Shown here: in pieces, positions 1 through 10,785 of the stretch
Numbering within the stretch: the stretch's first letter is position 1
Layout of the letters: each line of letters begins with the position of its first letter
NCBI GenBank assembly: GCA_949825065.1
Contig: OX463865.1
Span: 16,817,763 to 16,881,762 of the forward strand
Length of the DNA: 64,000 nucleotides
Direction of reading: 5' to 3'
DNA from: Odontocerum albicorne
Taxonomy: Eukaryota > Arthropoda > Insecta > Trichoptera > Odontoceridae
Position numbers and translations under genes: made by a program
The notes under the pieces: model-generated
What the model saw: the letters and a program-made list of their open reading frames with translations, nothing else
Told to the model about the DNA's origin: nothing
Database searches by the model: none

Positions 1-615
1 AAACGACGTGATGATACTCGTATATACCTCATTATACACAGTAAAACATGGCTGACAGAAACAACGTGATGATATATACCTCGTTATATACAGTAAAACA
101 TGGCTGACAGAAAGACATGATGACATATACCTCGTTGTATACAGTAAAACATGGCTGACAGAAACGACGTGATAATATCTATCTCGTTACATATAGTAAA
201 ACATGGCTGACAGAAACGACGTGATGATATATACCTCTTTATACACAGTAAAACATGGCTGACAGAAACAACGTGATGACATATACCTCGTCATATACAG
301 TAAAACATGGCGAAAAAAAAGACGTGATGACATATACCTCGTTGTATATAGTAAAACATGGCTGACAGAAACGACGTGATGACATATACCTCGTTATATA
401 CAGAAAAACATGGCTGACAGAAAGACGTGATGACATATACCTCGTTGTATACAGAAAAACATGGCTGACAGAAACGACGTGATAATATCTACCTCGTTAC
501 ATACAGGAAAACATGGCTGACAGAAACGACGTGATGATATATAACTCGTTATATACAGTAAAGCATGGCTGACAGAAATGACGTGATGATATATACCTTG
601 TTATATATTAAAGTA
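1..615. repeat. 52-bp tandem array, truncated by the window edge
   Basis: About twelve copies of a 52-53 bp unit containing CATGGCTGACAGAAACGACG and an AT-rich ATATACCTCGTTATATACAG segment. Copies differ by point changes (GATGATATATACC, GATGACATATACC, GATAATATCTACC variants) and small indels. The array starts before base 1, so its full size is unknown. A 65-residue open frame on the minus strand is only repeat translation. Confidence 0.95.
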
Positions 616-1734
616 TGTCCACATGTTTAGAATTGCTGAATACTGTAATAAATATACACAAACTTCCTGAAAAAATCGTAGATCCCTCACACGAGAAACG
701 AGGGCAAATTGAGAAATCGCATTAGCAGATAAGATATTTCAGATTTTATTGGCTATAACTCACAGAGATTATTCATAAATTCTATTAAACCTGAGAACCT
801 TCCCCATTCGAAGGTAAAGCCCATATTAAACTGAAAAAATGCTATATGGCTAAAAACCACAGTGAGATTGGACTCTTGTAAGGGAGGTTTATTTTCTAAG
901 TAATTTTTTTTCATAAATTGGTTTATTCATTTGAACTCAGGTTAACGTCAATGAGAAACAGAAAAACATACAACTAAACTAAAGCCCAATAGTGTATGGC
1001 CTAAATAAGGTATAAAATATCGACAATTCATATTGAAGTGTTTAAAAAACAAATATTCCCTTTAAAGTGCTCGAACGTACAGATGTTGATTGACAGATTA
1101 AAAAATTATAAATTAAAAACGTACATACATTTATATACAAGTAAATAAAGTGTTAGGTTAGGAAGATGGGGGCTCAGATCATTAGATAAGGTACTTCCTC
1201 GCATCTGTATATGTTCAGAAAAACACATTTGGTAAGAAAACCGCTGAAAACTTAGCAAGGGAAGACGAACTGCAAAAAAACTTTCGTAGATCTTCCGATA
1301 CGTAATGGTAACACGTTCGGCTTTAGGTGTAGTGTAGTGTTCATATAAGATCATTAATTTTAATAACGTGCAATTCAACGCTGGTTTCCAAGAATCGAAG
1401 CATCCACTTTGTAGCCTCAAGTGGTGATTTTTAATTTTCAAAACTAAAATGCGATTTGCTTGGAATTATTTTTAAAAGTGACGAAAAAGTGATCTCCGCA
1501 GTGAAACACCATAGTCACACGTAAAACATATTTAAAAAAATGCAGTCGTGTTTAGACATTTATTGCATATATAAATACTAACATTCCATTGTCCTGTCGG
1601 GGTATGTAGGGAGGACAGAACGCTAGTATTTCCTATCTTGTCACACATATCTAGTCACTTCTACATATATCCATATAGTATACCTTCTAGTATAACTTGA
1701 ACGCATTCTCTAACTTTTCACATTTTCTTCTTAT
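616..1734. other. No gene recognised
   Basis: AT-rich unique-looking DNA. The only recurring motif I see is TTCGGCTTTAGGTGTAGTG at 1316-1334, whose relatives occur near 11860 and 57826. Open frames here have no family-like sequence. Confidence 0.6.
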
Positions 1735-1862
1735 GGAATATCATTCACTACATCCAACCATACTTTCCTTTCGATAAACCTGTTGACTCTTCCACCGTCT
1801 AAATGAGTGCTACCCAAATAGCACAATATCTCAACTTGCAACTATGCACCATTATACCATGT
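1735..1862 (-). pseudogene. LINE reverse transcriptase fragment (relic)
   Basis: The minus strand reads LQVEILCYLGSTHLDGGRV followed by NRFIERKV. This matches the conserved stretch after the catalytic region of RTE-like non-LTR reverse transcriptases (a YLGS...DG...I.RRI pattern). There is a stop just upstream (WYNGA, stop) and the reading decays on both sides. It is a short, dead LINE piece; the clade is inferred from the motif only. Confidence 0.6.
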
Positions 1863-1903
1863 ATCACATTTCTTTTTTCCTTTACACTTTTCTATTGGGT
1901 GTA

Positions 1904-2138
1904 CAAATTAGTTCGGTCAGTTTTTTTGTGTTCAAAAATGCATTTATTTCTGAACAAAATGAATGAACAGACTAATTAAACACTGTACAAAACTAGGTTG
2001 TTGCATGAAACTTAAAACGATATAAACTGAATATTATTGGCAGGTGTCTAACCTCTCTGAAACCGCCAAAATCGGCTGTTACTATGAACCATTCATAACA
2101 GCCAGAGCCCTCTTTTGGAAACGGACCGAACTAGTTTG
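1904..2138. mobile_element. Mariner-type MITE, 235 bp
   Basis: The ends are inverted repeats: CAAATTAGTTCGGTCAGTTT at the left, and the complement of the right end reads CAAACTAGTTCGGTCCGTTT (2 mismatches in 20). Both ends abut TA (1902-1903 and 2139-2140), the Tc1/mariner target duplication. The 235-bp body has no transposase, so this is an internally deleted non-autonomous copy. It lies just before the 60-bp array. Confidence 0.8.
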
Positions 2139-2272
2139 TACTCCTAATATTTCTATTACTTTGAATTTTGCAGCATTATTCATCGTTCTAAAATATATTG
2201 AACTATATAGAGTGACTATATTGGAAAAAAAAATGGCATTCATGACTTGTTTATATCCTGGAACAAGAAGCT

Positions 2273-3366
2273 TTTGGACCTTTCTACAAGCATATGGGTT
2301 AGTGGCCGTGGTCTAACGTCTAGTATCCCGCTTTTTGACCTTTCTACAAGCATATGTGTTAGCAGCCGTGGTCTAACCACTAGTATCCCGCTTTTGGACC
2401 TTTCTACAAGCATACGTGTTAGCAGTCGTGGTCTAACCACTAGTATCCCGCTTTCGGACCTTTCTACAAGCATATGTGTTAGCAGCCGTGGTCTAACCAC
2501 TAGTATCCCGCTTTTGGACCTTTCTACAAGCATACGTGTTAGCAGTCGTGGTCTAACCACTAGTATCCCGCTTTTGGACCTTTCTACTAGCATATGTGTT
2601 AGCAGCCGTGGCCTAACGACTAGTATCCCGCTTTTGAACCTTTCTACAAGCAAATGTGTTACGAGTAGCAGCCGTGGTCTAACAACTAGTATCCCACTTT
2701 TGGACCTTTCTACGAGCGTAAGTGTTAACAGCCGTGGTCTACCGACTAGTATCTCGCTTTTGGACCTTTCTACAAGCATAAGTGTTAGCAGTCGTGGCCT
2801 AACGACTAGTATCCCACTTTTGGGCCGTTTTTCAAGCATATGTGTTAGCAGCCGTGGTCTAATGACTAGTATCCCGCTTTCGGACCTTTCTACGGGCATA
2901 TGTGTTAGCAGCCGTGGTCTAACAACTAGTATCCCACTTTTGGACCTTTCTACGAGCGTAAGTGTTAACAGCCGTGGTCTACCGACTAGTATCTCGCTTT
3001 TGGACCTTTCTACAAGCATAAGTGTTAGCAGTCGTGGCCTAACGACTAGTATCCCACTTTTGGGCCGTTTTTCAAGCATATGTGTTAGCAGCCGTGGTCT
3101 AATGACTAGTATCCCAATTTCGGACCTTTCTACGGGCATATGTGTTAGTAGCCGTGGTCTAACGACTAGTATCTCGCTTTTGGACCTTTCTACAAGCATA
3201 TGTGTTAGCAGCCGTGGTCTAATGACTAGTATCCCACTTTCGGACCTTTCTACGGGCATATGTGTTAGCAGTCGTGGTCTTCCGACTAGTATCTCGCTTT
3301 TTGACCTTTCTACAAGCATATGTGTTAGCAGCCGTGGTCTAACTACTAGTATTCCGCTTAGCAATT
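2273..3366. repeat. 60-bp tandem array with 240-bp higher-order period
   Basis: About 18 copies of a 60-bp unit containing GACCTTTCTACAAGCATATG and GTGGTCTAACGACTAGTATC. The four-unit block 2701-2940 recurs at 2941-3180 almost unchanged, including the odd unit with GGGCCGTTTTTCAAGCATA, so 240 bp was duplicated as a block. One unit near 2660 carries a 9-bp insertion (ACGAGTAGC). The period and the indel are multiples of three, so both strands stay open for more than 370 codons. No protein family is recognisable in either frame. Confidence 0.95.
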
Positions 3367-3753
3367 GGTGCCACAGGTTTAACTTTTACACCGATTTACA
3401 TCTCAATGAAAGTTCTTCATTATGCTGTATATCATAAATTCATTATTGTGCATCTTTTGGAAACTTTTAAATCTTCCGAAATATATGTTTATACGAGAAT
3501 CTAAAGTCGAATGCGATACTGTCATATAAAAGAACATCAAAGGTTTAATTAAAGTCCGTCTTTCTTTGATAAGTTTTCATACGTTTTCAGCTTTTGACGA
3601 GACAGGTGGAATGCATTATAAATAAAATTTGTAACAAGAAAACATTCAAATTCTGTATGAAAAGAGGTTACGATGTAGAATAGGCAAAAGATTTATCGAA
3701 GATCGAAAAATCTGATGCTTTATTATCTCTTCCTACCCCGATAGGTTAACAAA
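3367..3753. other. No gene recognised
   Basis: AT-rich flank between the 60-bp array and the first FB element. I see no repeat structure or coding signal. Confidence 0.5.
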
Positions 3754-3990
3754 GTAAATGTGTAACACTGTTTATTCCACTTTATGTAATGGTTTAATCC
3801 TTCAAGGTTTCCTCACCTCATCATCAGGGGAGCACATTTTTTTTGCTTCCTGATGTTGAGGTGAAAGCCTTGAAACTGGTAGGGTTACACTGTTACATAA
3901 AGTGGAATGAACAGTGTTTGGTTAAACAAATTACAATGTGTTTAAACCTCCACAATGTTAATGCCTTAACTATAAATAAAATATAGTTAC
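3754..3990. mobile_element. FB foldback element, copy 1
   Basis: The left arm (AACACTGTTTATTCCACTTT ... CACCTCATCATCAGGGGAGC) is followed after a T-rich centre by its reverse complement (GATGTTGAGGTGAAAGCC ... GTGGAATGAACAGTGTTTGG) and the family's right end CTCCACAATGTTAATGCC. The whole element is a near-palindrome. Nine related copies or parts occur in the window. It has no coding capacity. The right arm holds a degenerate version of the hammerhead-like core described at 32350. Confidence 0.85.
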
Positions 3991-5078
3991 ATAAATGTTT
4001 ATACATATTCTTTAGTATACAAAACAAATTATCTACCCCTTAATACATTTATTCCCTAATCCTTTATCATATTTTTTTTAACCCTTAATCCATTTTCATC
4101 AATTCCAAGAAAAAAGATTTTTGTTAACAAGTTGTTTGTCAGAAAGTCTAAGTAGACAAAGTGAAAAATTAACAGAGGCTGGAAAACTTTCGTTTTTGTA
4201 GCTCGAGGCAATACCAAGAATACTTTGGATCTAAGGAAAAATTAAAAACATCCCCCAACTTGAGATATCCTGTAAGGACGACTTCCTTTACCCTGGTAAA
4301 GGCAGATTAAATAAAAGGCAGGTTGTTTACCCTTGATCTCTATTAATAAATATTAATAAATAATGCTTACCTTTTCTACGGAATGGTTGTCTTTTAATTC
4401 CATTATTTGTGAAAAACACTTTTTTACAGCTTTAATTATGATTAATTAAATAATCCTTGAGATAAGGTAACTTTTGATTTATATTGTAGAAATGAGAAGA
4501 AGAAAAACCCAAAAAACGTATGTTTATTTTATTTATGTAAATCGAACAATACGAAATTGGTTTTACTTATATCCACATTTATATCCACTTATATCCACAT
4601 TTATACCCACTTATATCCACATTTATATCCACTTATATGCACATTTAACATTAAGTATTGTCATAGTTATGTTTTTGTAGGTATCATTTAGTTAATTCAT
4701 GTTTTATAACATTTTTATTTTTGCGAATACGATTTGACAAATGTCAATTTTCGCTATGCTTAAAAGACGTAAAAAACAATGGTAAATAAATTATTTACTG
4801 AGAAGATTTGACGTTACTGTTAAACAGAAGAATATTAGTATTAGAACGAAAAAGCAGTTTATACTGAGTAAGAATTCTTGATTTTTTGGTTAATGATAGC
4901 TTATGTTACATAAAGTTTTCTGTTGATGTAATCGACGATAACAACTCTATTCTGAGATTCATTTTGTTCAAATTATACATTATTCAAGATTTCCAGTTTC
5001 ATTTTCAAAACAGTTTAGTGTCATCGTTTTGTTAAAATAAATATTTGCTTCCGTCGTTATTGAGAGGTAATTTACTAC
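3991..5078. other. No gene; short 22-bp repeat at 4565-4648
   Basis: AT-rich DNA. At about 4565-4648 the steps TATCCACATTTA and TATCCACTTA alternate four times (22-bp period), producing a Tyr/His/Pro-rich 68-codon open frame with no family resemblance. Nothing else is recognised. Confidence 0.55.
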
Positions 5079-5080
5079 TA

Positions 5081-5295
5081 TAGTTCGGAAAATCTAGGAT
5101 GAGTCCTGTAACAGCTCACAAATTTGCCCCAATACAATCTTGTAACGATGTTCAGTAATTTTAATTATTTTATCAACTTTAATATAAGCCTCAATTCTAA
5201 TAAATAGCAAGTTATTTAGGTAAATACATTACATTAGGTTGTATTGGGACAAATTTGTGAGCTGTCACAGGACTCATCCTAGAATTTCCGAACTA
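5081..5295. mobile_element. MITE with ~63-bp terminal inverted repeats
   Basis: The left end TAGTTCGGAAAATCTAGGAT continues through GAGTCCTGTAACAGCTCACA and AATTTGCCCCAATACAA. The right end (5234-5295) is its reverse complement with only a few mismatches. Both ends are flanked by TA (5079-5080, 5296-5297), suggesting a Tc1/mariner-type target. The ~90-bp middle is AT-rich and non-coding. No second copy is in the window. Confidence 0.85.
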
Positions 5296-5324
5296 TAAAA
5301 GCTTTATAAAGATATATTAAACCA

Positions 5325-5698
5325 AATTCGTTTTCATTGCCGGCCTGCGTAATCGAGGAACTCCTCACCATTCCAAGGTTAATATAGTAGAAAAGCGAAA
5401 CTGTGCCGTAGAGAATTTCTTTTCTTTCTTCTTTTTTCCTACTTTTTAAGTGAGTGGGCCGTTGCGCACCAGCAAACTCAAAGGCCACATTGTTCTCCTG
5501 GGTCTGATGGTACACCTGAATTGAGACGATCAGAATATAGTAGTTTGTTATTGTTGTTTTTTTAAAGAACAGACTTATATTTCTGAATATTAGCCGGAAA
5601 AAATAACTCATTCGAGGAGAGTTGCATAGTGCGGGGTTCGAATCAGTGACATTTCCCACGCAAGTCCAGTGCGTTACCGCGCGGCCATACACCTCGTT
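5325..5698 (-). mobile_element. SINE2, near full length
   Basis: On the minus strand it opens with GAGGTGTATGGCCGCGCGGT, a tRNA-like head with A-box-like TGGCCGCGCGG and a B-box-like GATTCGAACCCCGC. The family body follows (TCGGAATAA-like part, then GGTGCGCAACGGCCCACTC), ending near CCTCGATTACGCAGGCCGG. Related copies are at 19560, 28408, 44815 and 48246. A 137-codon minus-strand open frame is read through this SINE and is not a gene. Confidence 0.75.
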
Positions 5699-6169
5699 TA
5701 ACCAAATATAAACCCTTATTTCAGGCTTTACTGCGGTAGCTTATGTCTTATTACTGTATACAGGATACTGATCCTGCATAAGGACATTTTACATTTTTCA
5801 GCGATCTGAACTCACTGTGCTGTTGATCTTATGGCGTAGAAAGTGTAGATATGGGTGGCGTACGCAGCTGTAGGAAAAACTTGAAGACAACCCTTTTTGA
5901 AAGATCTTTTAAGTTCATGAATACACATGAAATACTATACACATAGACTACATTCCATCTTCAGTCAAATGTTTTATTATCATGTATCAGAGAATCGACA
6001 AAGGTGTTTTTTTATATTTCGTCGTCCTATGGTAAGTTTTCTGCAGTTTTCTTACCAAATATACTTTAAAGTACATATTTAGATACAAGGAAGAACATTA
6101 TCTAATGGATACAGCCACCACTTTCTTATCCTTACACTCAGCTTATGCATTGTATATTTATTTTGTTAT
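5699..6169. other. No gene recognised
   Basis: AT-rich sequence without repeat, TIR or coding evidence. Confidence 0.5.
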
Positions 6170-6275
6170 ATTTTCTGTCAATTATAATGGGTTCGAACCC
6201 CAAGATAGAGCGCCCTTAAGGAGAGTCTGTTCCACCAACAGCGCTTTATAAATTGTTATTATTATTTTTTTATAG
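6170..6275 (-). repeat. Dispersed repeat G, copy 1
   Basis: On the minus strand: AATTTATAAAGCGCTGTTGG, a central CTCTCCTTAAGGGCGCTC, and an end with GGGGTTCGAACCCATTATAA and TTGACAG. Related copies lie at 10786-10915 and 30960-31058. The GGTTCGAACC resembles a pol III B box, so this may be a small tRNA-related SINE, but the head is not clear. Confidence 0.6.
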
Positions 6276-6436
6276 GCGGCAGATAATCTTGCAGGTAGTT
6301 AACAAGCATCCTGGGTTATACCGATGATTTTGATAAATTAAAACTACTGAAAACAATCAAGCATATTTTCAATTCAAGTTTCTCCTCTAAGCACTTTTTA
6401 CATTTTGTATTGTATGACACTTTTGCTGTATATAGC

Positions 6437-6531
6437 TCAATTTGGCGAGCTTATTACCATGTGAAAATTTCTTCCAACCAACCAGAAATATGTCAAAGAA
6501 GCCTTAATTGTAAAGCCTCTTTTTGTTTTAA
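6437..6531 (-). mobile_element. SINE1, 3' part, split by a piggyBac MITE
   Basis: TTTGGCGAGCTTATTACCAT ... CTTCCAACCAACCAGAAATA is the reverse complement of the SINE1/LINE-A shared tail. The sequence stops at TTAA (6528-6531), where the MITE starts. The missing 5' (tRNA-like) part resumes at 7182 in the same orientation. Confidence 0.8.
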
Positions 6532-7179
6532 CCTTTCCCTTCCTGTGCTAAAAAAATCCGCGCGTTTCGATGCTGTGTATTCAACACACATCAATACACA
6601 TGTAAAAACGAGCGATTTAAATCGAAAAAAAAAGAATATTCATAGCACATTGCTTATATGAATTAAATTTGAAGTCAAAAGGGATAATATTTCAAATTTA
6701 ATTGCTGAAAACATGAAAAAAACATCGGCCGACGTTCACAAAACGGGCGAAGAGACAACAAATGAATGCCCGAGAGCTACTGAGATCTGAGACGCGACTC
6801 AGTCTCGGACTGTTATACTTCGAAGCAAGAAACACAATTGCGAACTGAGATTCTATTTCTTACGTACCCATATACCGAAGTAGAGTGAGACGTGAATAAC
6901 GTCGCTTCCTCACCCATAGCGGTATTTTAGAATGAATATACCTACGTCACACACTGGCACACGTTTGATTATATTGGTGAATTTATTACCGATTTTCACA
7001 AAATATCTCTAATGTGGCCGATAAGTGCTAATTATTATTAATATTATTTTGTCATTCAATGCGTAAATGTATTACAGAGGAACACCTAAAATCTGAACCC
7101 AGTATTTATTATATTTATAGACATATTAAAGTTTATAGAAGCAATGTGTACTAGTTACACATCACAGGGAAGGAAGAGG
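6532..7179 (+). mobile_element. PiggyBac-type MITE, copy 1 (648 bp)
   Basis: Begins after TTAA with CCTTTCCCTTCCTGTGCTAA and ends CACAGGGAAGGAAGAGG, an inverted version of that end. Two other copies (28908-29510, 39739-40302) share the entire body, including CGTCGCTTCCTCACCCATAG and the CACTGGCACACGTTTGATTA segment. TTAA targets and CCY-starting TIRs are piggyBac hallmarks. No transposase remains. The right TTAA has decayed to TAAT. Confidence 0.85.
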
Positions 7180-7181
7180 TA

Positions 7182-7266
7182 ATCTGGGTTCCAGCGATGT
7201 TTTACCCGTAACTTCCGGACTGAGAGACAAACGTCTCACCAACTAGACCATAGAGGTCGTCTTAAG
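7182..7266 (-). mobile_element. SINE1, tRNA-like head, second part of the split copy
   Basis: The reverse complement reads GACCTCTATGGTCTAGTTGG (A-box region) and later GTTACGGGTAAAACATCG, a damaged B box, then CTGGAACCCAGATT. It continues the SINE1 copy interrupted at 6531. Confidence 0.75.
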
Positions 7267-7959
7267 CATTTTTCCAAATTTATTATTATTTTTTTAAATA
7301 TATCATAAACGATACTTTAAATCGTACTACGGTTCTTCACCATGTGGACACTCATCACCATTAATAGTACACCCAGACACACAACACTTTGCGAAAAATA
7401 ATCTTTTTTTTTCCCTACGAGAAAGCACCAAATCATTTCAAATCTAGAAATAATAATATCGTTCATGGTATTTTTCCCGATGAATATGTGACTCTAATTG
7501 TAATGATGTGTGACGCATCAGAGATGGGGAAAATTCCGAGAATTATTTTATTTTTCCCGCTTGGCAACACGGTTATCGAATTGTAGGAATTTTTATTTAT
7601 GTCAGAAGAGAAATCATATTAATTATTAAACCACTTATTTATTTTATTATACGACAAAATTTGGTATATAACGAAAATATGTCAATGAGATAAATAAAAA
7701 CATAGTTGCTTAAATATTTTATTGAAATGTTTGCACATATATAAAGCCCGCCGCCACTACGTTCATTTTCTTGAAATTATAACATGTTTTTTTTGTATAA
7801 AATTAAAACACGGTTACTTTGTTTTATTAAACTTAATTAATTTCAAATCACAATGCATTTAAACACTCGCTGTGCCATTATCAGGTGAATTGTCAAGAAC
7901 TGAATTATAAAGAATATCGCAAAAAAATGTATTCACAATTTTAATGATTATAAAGTCTG
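7267..7959. other. No gene recognised
   Basis: AT-rich sequence. A 65-codon open frame here has no recognisable family features. Confidence 0.5.
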
Positions 7960-8520
7960 TATTTATTAGCATACAATTCCCTTTCAACGTTCACAATAAA
8001 CTTCATAAATCTATTTTTTTATACTTAGCGCATGTCTTCAAACTGATGACCATTCTGGTCTAGACATTGCTTGCCACGAGAAGCAACGGAATGATTATAA
8101 AGTGTGTATTTATTATTGTAGCATACAATTCCCTTTCAACGTTCACAATAAACTTCATAAATCTATTTTTTTATACTTAGCGCATGTCTTCAAACTGATG
8201 ACCATTCTGGCCTAGACATTGCTTGCGACGCGAAACAACGGAATCACAAACATCGAGAATCATTTTATTTGGTATTTGGGCACATTCCCTTTCAATGGCT
8301 ACTCATAATTCATTAATGATTTTCAGATTTTTTGACATAAACTTCATTCTTGAAAAATCTCCAAAAGAAAAAGTCTACTACCGCGTTTTCCTACTTCCAG
8401 TAGCACTTCAAAATAAACTTTCTTTGTTCAAAACTTTGTCTGGTTTCAGAAATTATTTCTCAACGGTTATATGTGAAAAGAAAAATTCAGCAAGTTACTA
8501 GCTATTAAAGTGTGGATAAA
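7960..8520 (-). pseudogene. Decayed DDE transposase C-terminus with internal tandem duplication
   Basis: Minus-strand frames give VDFFFWRFFKNEVYVKKSE, then after a shift AIERECAQIPNKMILDVCDS and KQCLGQNGHQFEDMR followed by a stop. This is the C-terminal pattern (DFFLWG..K..VY ... R...C...NG.HFE) of a Tc1/mariner-superfamily transposase common in insects. Several stops and at least one frameshift make it a dead copy. About 134 bp is duplicated in tandem (near 7965-8095 and 8100-8225), so the GHQFEDMR end appears twice. A related fragment is at 40630-40800. Confidence 0.6.
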
Positions 8521-8596
8521 ATTTGTTGCGACAACCTGTATATATATATTTTTTCTATCCACTTCGCACGGATTTCTCCTGTTACGCAAATAAGGT

Positions 8597-8830
8597 ATGC
8601 TTCTAGTAAGCTTATTCGTAAGGAAGAATATCAGCCAGGATTCTTCTCATGCTGCTAGGCGGTGCCGAGAATATATCCACAGTGTCATTCAGTTGGTTCA
8701 ATATCTCTATACCACGCGTGACTGAGTGTTTAGCCATGATATTCGTCCTGTAAGTTGGTATGTAGAACAGAGGGTGATTCCTTGCACAGCTATATTTATT
8801 GGGTACATATAAACTTTTGTGCATCTATAG
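8597..8830 (-). pseudogene. LINE ORF2 C-terminus (jockey-like), 5' truncated
   Basis: The minus strand reads VPNKYSCARNHPLFYIPTYR ... VTRGIEILNQLNDTVDIF ... SSMRRILADILPYE, stop. The layout VPN.Y...R....LF ... R....LN...D.DIF is the same as at 18058-18507, so this is the extreme C-terminus of a non-LTR reverse transcriptase. A second copy of the end lies at 58155-58310. The reading shifts upstream of 8824. Clade placement (jockey/R1-like) is inferred. Confidence 0.7.
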
Positions 8831-9000
8831 TAGAATCGCGGGACAGTTAAAGCAACCTTGAAAAATCTTAAGTAGGAATATCGCAATGGATTCTTGACTT
8901 CTTGTTTCGAGGCTTCTATAGTTACACATCGTGAGAAGTTCGACATGGTCAGCATATTTTGGGTAATCATCCTTTGTTCAGTACCATAGAAGTGAAAGTG

Positions 9001-9292
9001 TCTTCTCTTTTGAATGTATTTTTTTGTCATCTATTTATTTTCTGTGTTTTTTTATCTTCTTATTCTACATGTTCAAGGGTGTGGGCTGAAAAAAATCTGG
9101 TGTTCCCGTGACTCGCCTTATATTGGTGGGGTCCATCTTGACCGGGGGATATTATTAGATGAGTCCAGGCCTTTTGATAGCTTCTGTTTTTTAATGTATT
9201 CTCTTTTTAATGTGTTCTTGAAATGTGTCTAAATGTATTATGTACATACTATGTTGCTATCAATAAACCTGTATTTATTTATTTATTTAAGG
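9001..9292 (+). mobile_element. LINE-C 3' UTR, 5' truncated
   Basis: Contains the family signature GGGTGTGGGCTGAAAAAAAT, a GTCCATCTTGACCGGGGGAT segment, CCTTTTGATAGCTTCTGTTT and the end GTTGCTATCAATAAACCTGT followed by (TATT)n. Copies are at 22750-23570, 41960-42640, 51905-52150 and 58345-59312. The copy at 58345 is preceded by an ORF2-like C-terminus, which marks the family as a LINE 3' UTR. Confidence 0.75.
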
Positions 9293-9632
9293 TGAATGGA
9301 TATAGAAGATGCGAAAGGTGAAGGGATATAGAAGATGCGAAAGGTGAATGGATGTAGAAGATGCGAAAGGTGAATGGATATAGAAGATGCGAAAGGTGAA
9401 TGGATGTAGAAGATGCGAAAGGCGAATGGATATAGAAGATGCGAAAGTTGAATGGATATAGAATATGTGAAAGGTAAATGGATATAAAAGATGTGAAAGG
9501 TGAATTGATATAAAATATGCGAAAGGTAAATGGATATAAAATATGCGAAAGGGGAATGGATATAGAAGATGCGAAAGGGGAATGGATGTAGAAGATGCGA
9601 AAGGTGAATGGATATAGAAGATGCGAAAGATA
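9289..9632. repeat. 26-bp tandem array derived from a LINE
   Basis: About 13 copies of GGTGAATGGATATAGAAGAT+GCGAAA (26 bp), with variants (GATGTAGAAG, AAATATGCG). The last copy runs into GATATGTAAATATAGAAAAC, the continuation expected of a LINE-D C-terminus (M.(I/V)EDAKDMC). The array therefore looks like an amplified piece of that LINE. Open frames over the array have no independent meaning. Confidence 0.9.
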
Positions 9633-9730
9633 TGTAAATATAGAAAACTTTTCGAAATAGAAAAGTCTTGCAATCTGTACTCTCTGCCTACCTCGACAGT
9701 GCGCCGTGATGGTGTGTATGTATGTTTGTA
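9633..9730 (+). pseudogene. LINE-D 3' end fragment
   Basis: GTACTCTCTGCCTACCTCGA and GATGGTGTGTATGTATGTTT match the ends at 24420-24520, 39550-39620, 42700-42780 and 52950-53020. Those sites encode the decayed C-terminal pattern (..N.E.AK..C.DR..WRS...AYP). Confidence 0.5.
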
Positions 9731-10289
9731 ATATCATAAGGAATAATCTGTAACAATATTTCACCGAGTCGATAAAATAATTTTGTATGACAATATTTCT
9801 CACAAATGTACCCCTTTATATTTCCTCTGGATATTTCTATTACAAATGGTGGCTTACAATATCAAAATGGCGTCATAACTTTTTCAACAATATTCGCTAC
9901 TTCCATTGTTAACGAGTGCAATTGTTCTTCTGGAAACTTAAACTAGATGTTAATCTATAGAACAATGTAGACTCTAAATAATGATTCCCCAAGAACCAAA
10001 ATGGTACTTTCTGTGTCGTATTGTTTAACTTTTTAGTTTTATTCGATTCGTCCAATACAATCGGTGGGATTGCGAGATTAAAGTCCCGAGTTGACCGCAG
10101 AACAAAACAATGGGTGACGCCATTTTGAAGCATGTTTTAAAAAAGTTCTCAATATGTGGTTCACGAAGTAAGAAAAACCAATTTAATATTGGGAAAATAA
10201 TACTTGAACATTTTACTTTGTAGGACAGTTTGCTTTTGAATAGATAGAATTTCCGTTGGTTGAATATTTTAGCTGTCGATGAAATGCAA
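9731..10289. other. No gene recognised
   Basis: Open frames of 74-107 codons on the minus strand show no known domain. I see no repeat boundaries. Confidence 0.5.
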
Positions 10290-10590
10290 GTTACAAATAA
10301 CGAGGTTTTCAGCAGGATCGAAGAAACCAGGCACCTGTCAAACACCATATCGGAAAGGCGTGCAGAATGAATGGGTCATATGCTGCGATATGAAAATCTC
10401 CTGCACAATATACTGGAGGGAATGATTGAGGGATCGATTAGCAGAGGGCGTCCTCACCGAGAGTATCTGGAGCAAATATGCCACGATATAGACTGCACCG
10501 CTCAAAAGGATCTCTGAAGACCGAGCGGAGTGGAGGAGGAGATGCAGGGCTTTGCTGCTAACCAATCCCCAGGATTGAAACCGAAGAAGA
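10290..10590 (+). pseudogene. LINE-D (RTE-like) C-terminus with GAA-rich tail
   Basis: The plus strand gives ISERRAE (stop) MGHMLRYENLLHNILEG, then SISRGRPHREYLEQICHDID, the typical end of RTE-like reverse transcriptases (R..W.GH..R......I..G...G.RGRP...). The 3' end is a GAAGAAGAAGAA tail. One in-frame stop and a later frameshift make it dead. Confidence 0.7.
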
Positions 10591-10785
10591 AGAAATGCAA
10601 GAAGAGTATATTATCATACTTCGGAGATGTCTAAAAAAAGTTGAAGACTGTTTGAAGATGCTGGTAGTGAATGGAAATCTTGAGTGACGGCGAGCAAGAT
10701 GACGATCTCCAGCAAGGTGGACAAACCAAATCAAAGGGATGACTGGTTTCTCATTGACTGTTGCACTCATCATAGCTCAGAACTG

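Noticed and set aside
2240..3437. Long open frames (396 codons plus, 374 codons minus) over the 60-bp array
   Set aside because: Period divisible by three with no stop in the unit; no start context, family or composition suggesting a protein.
5279..5692. 137-codon minus-strand open frame
   Set aside because: Lies in a SINE2 copy and repeats its sequence.
9279..9803. 174-codon minus-strand frame with HSPFASSISI repeats
   Set aside because: Translation of the 26-bp array.
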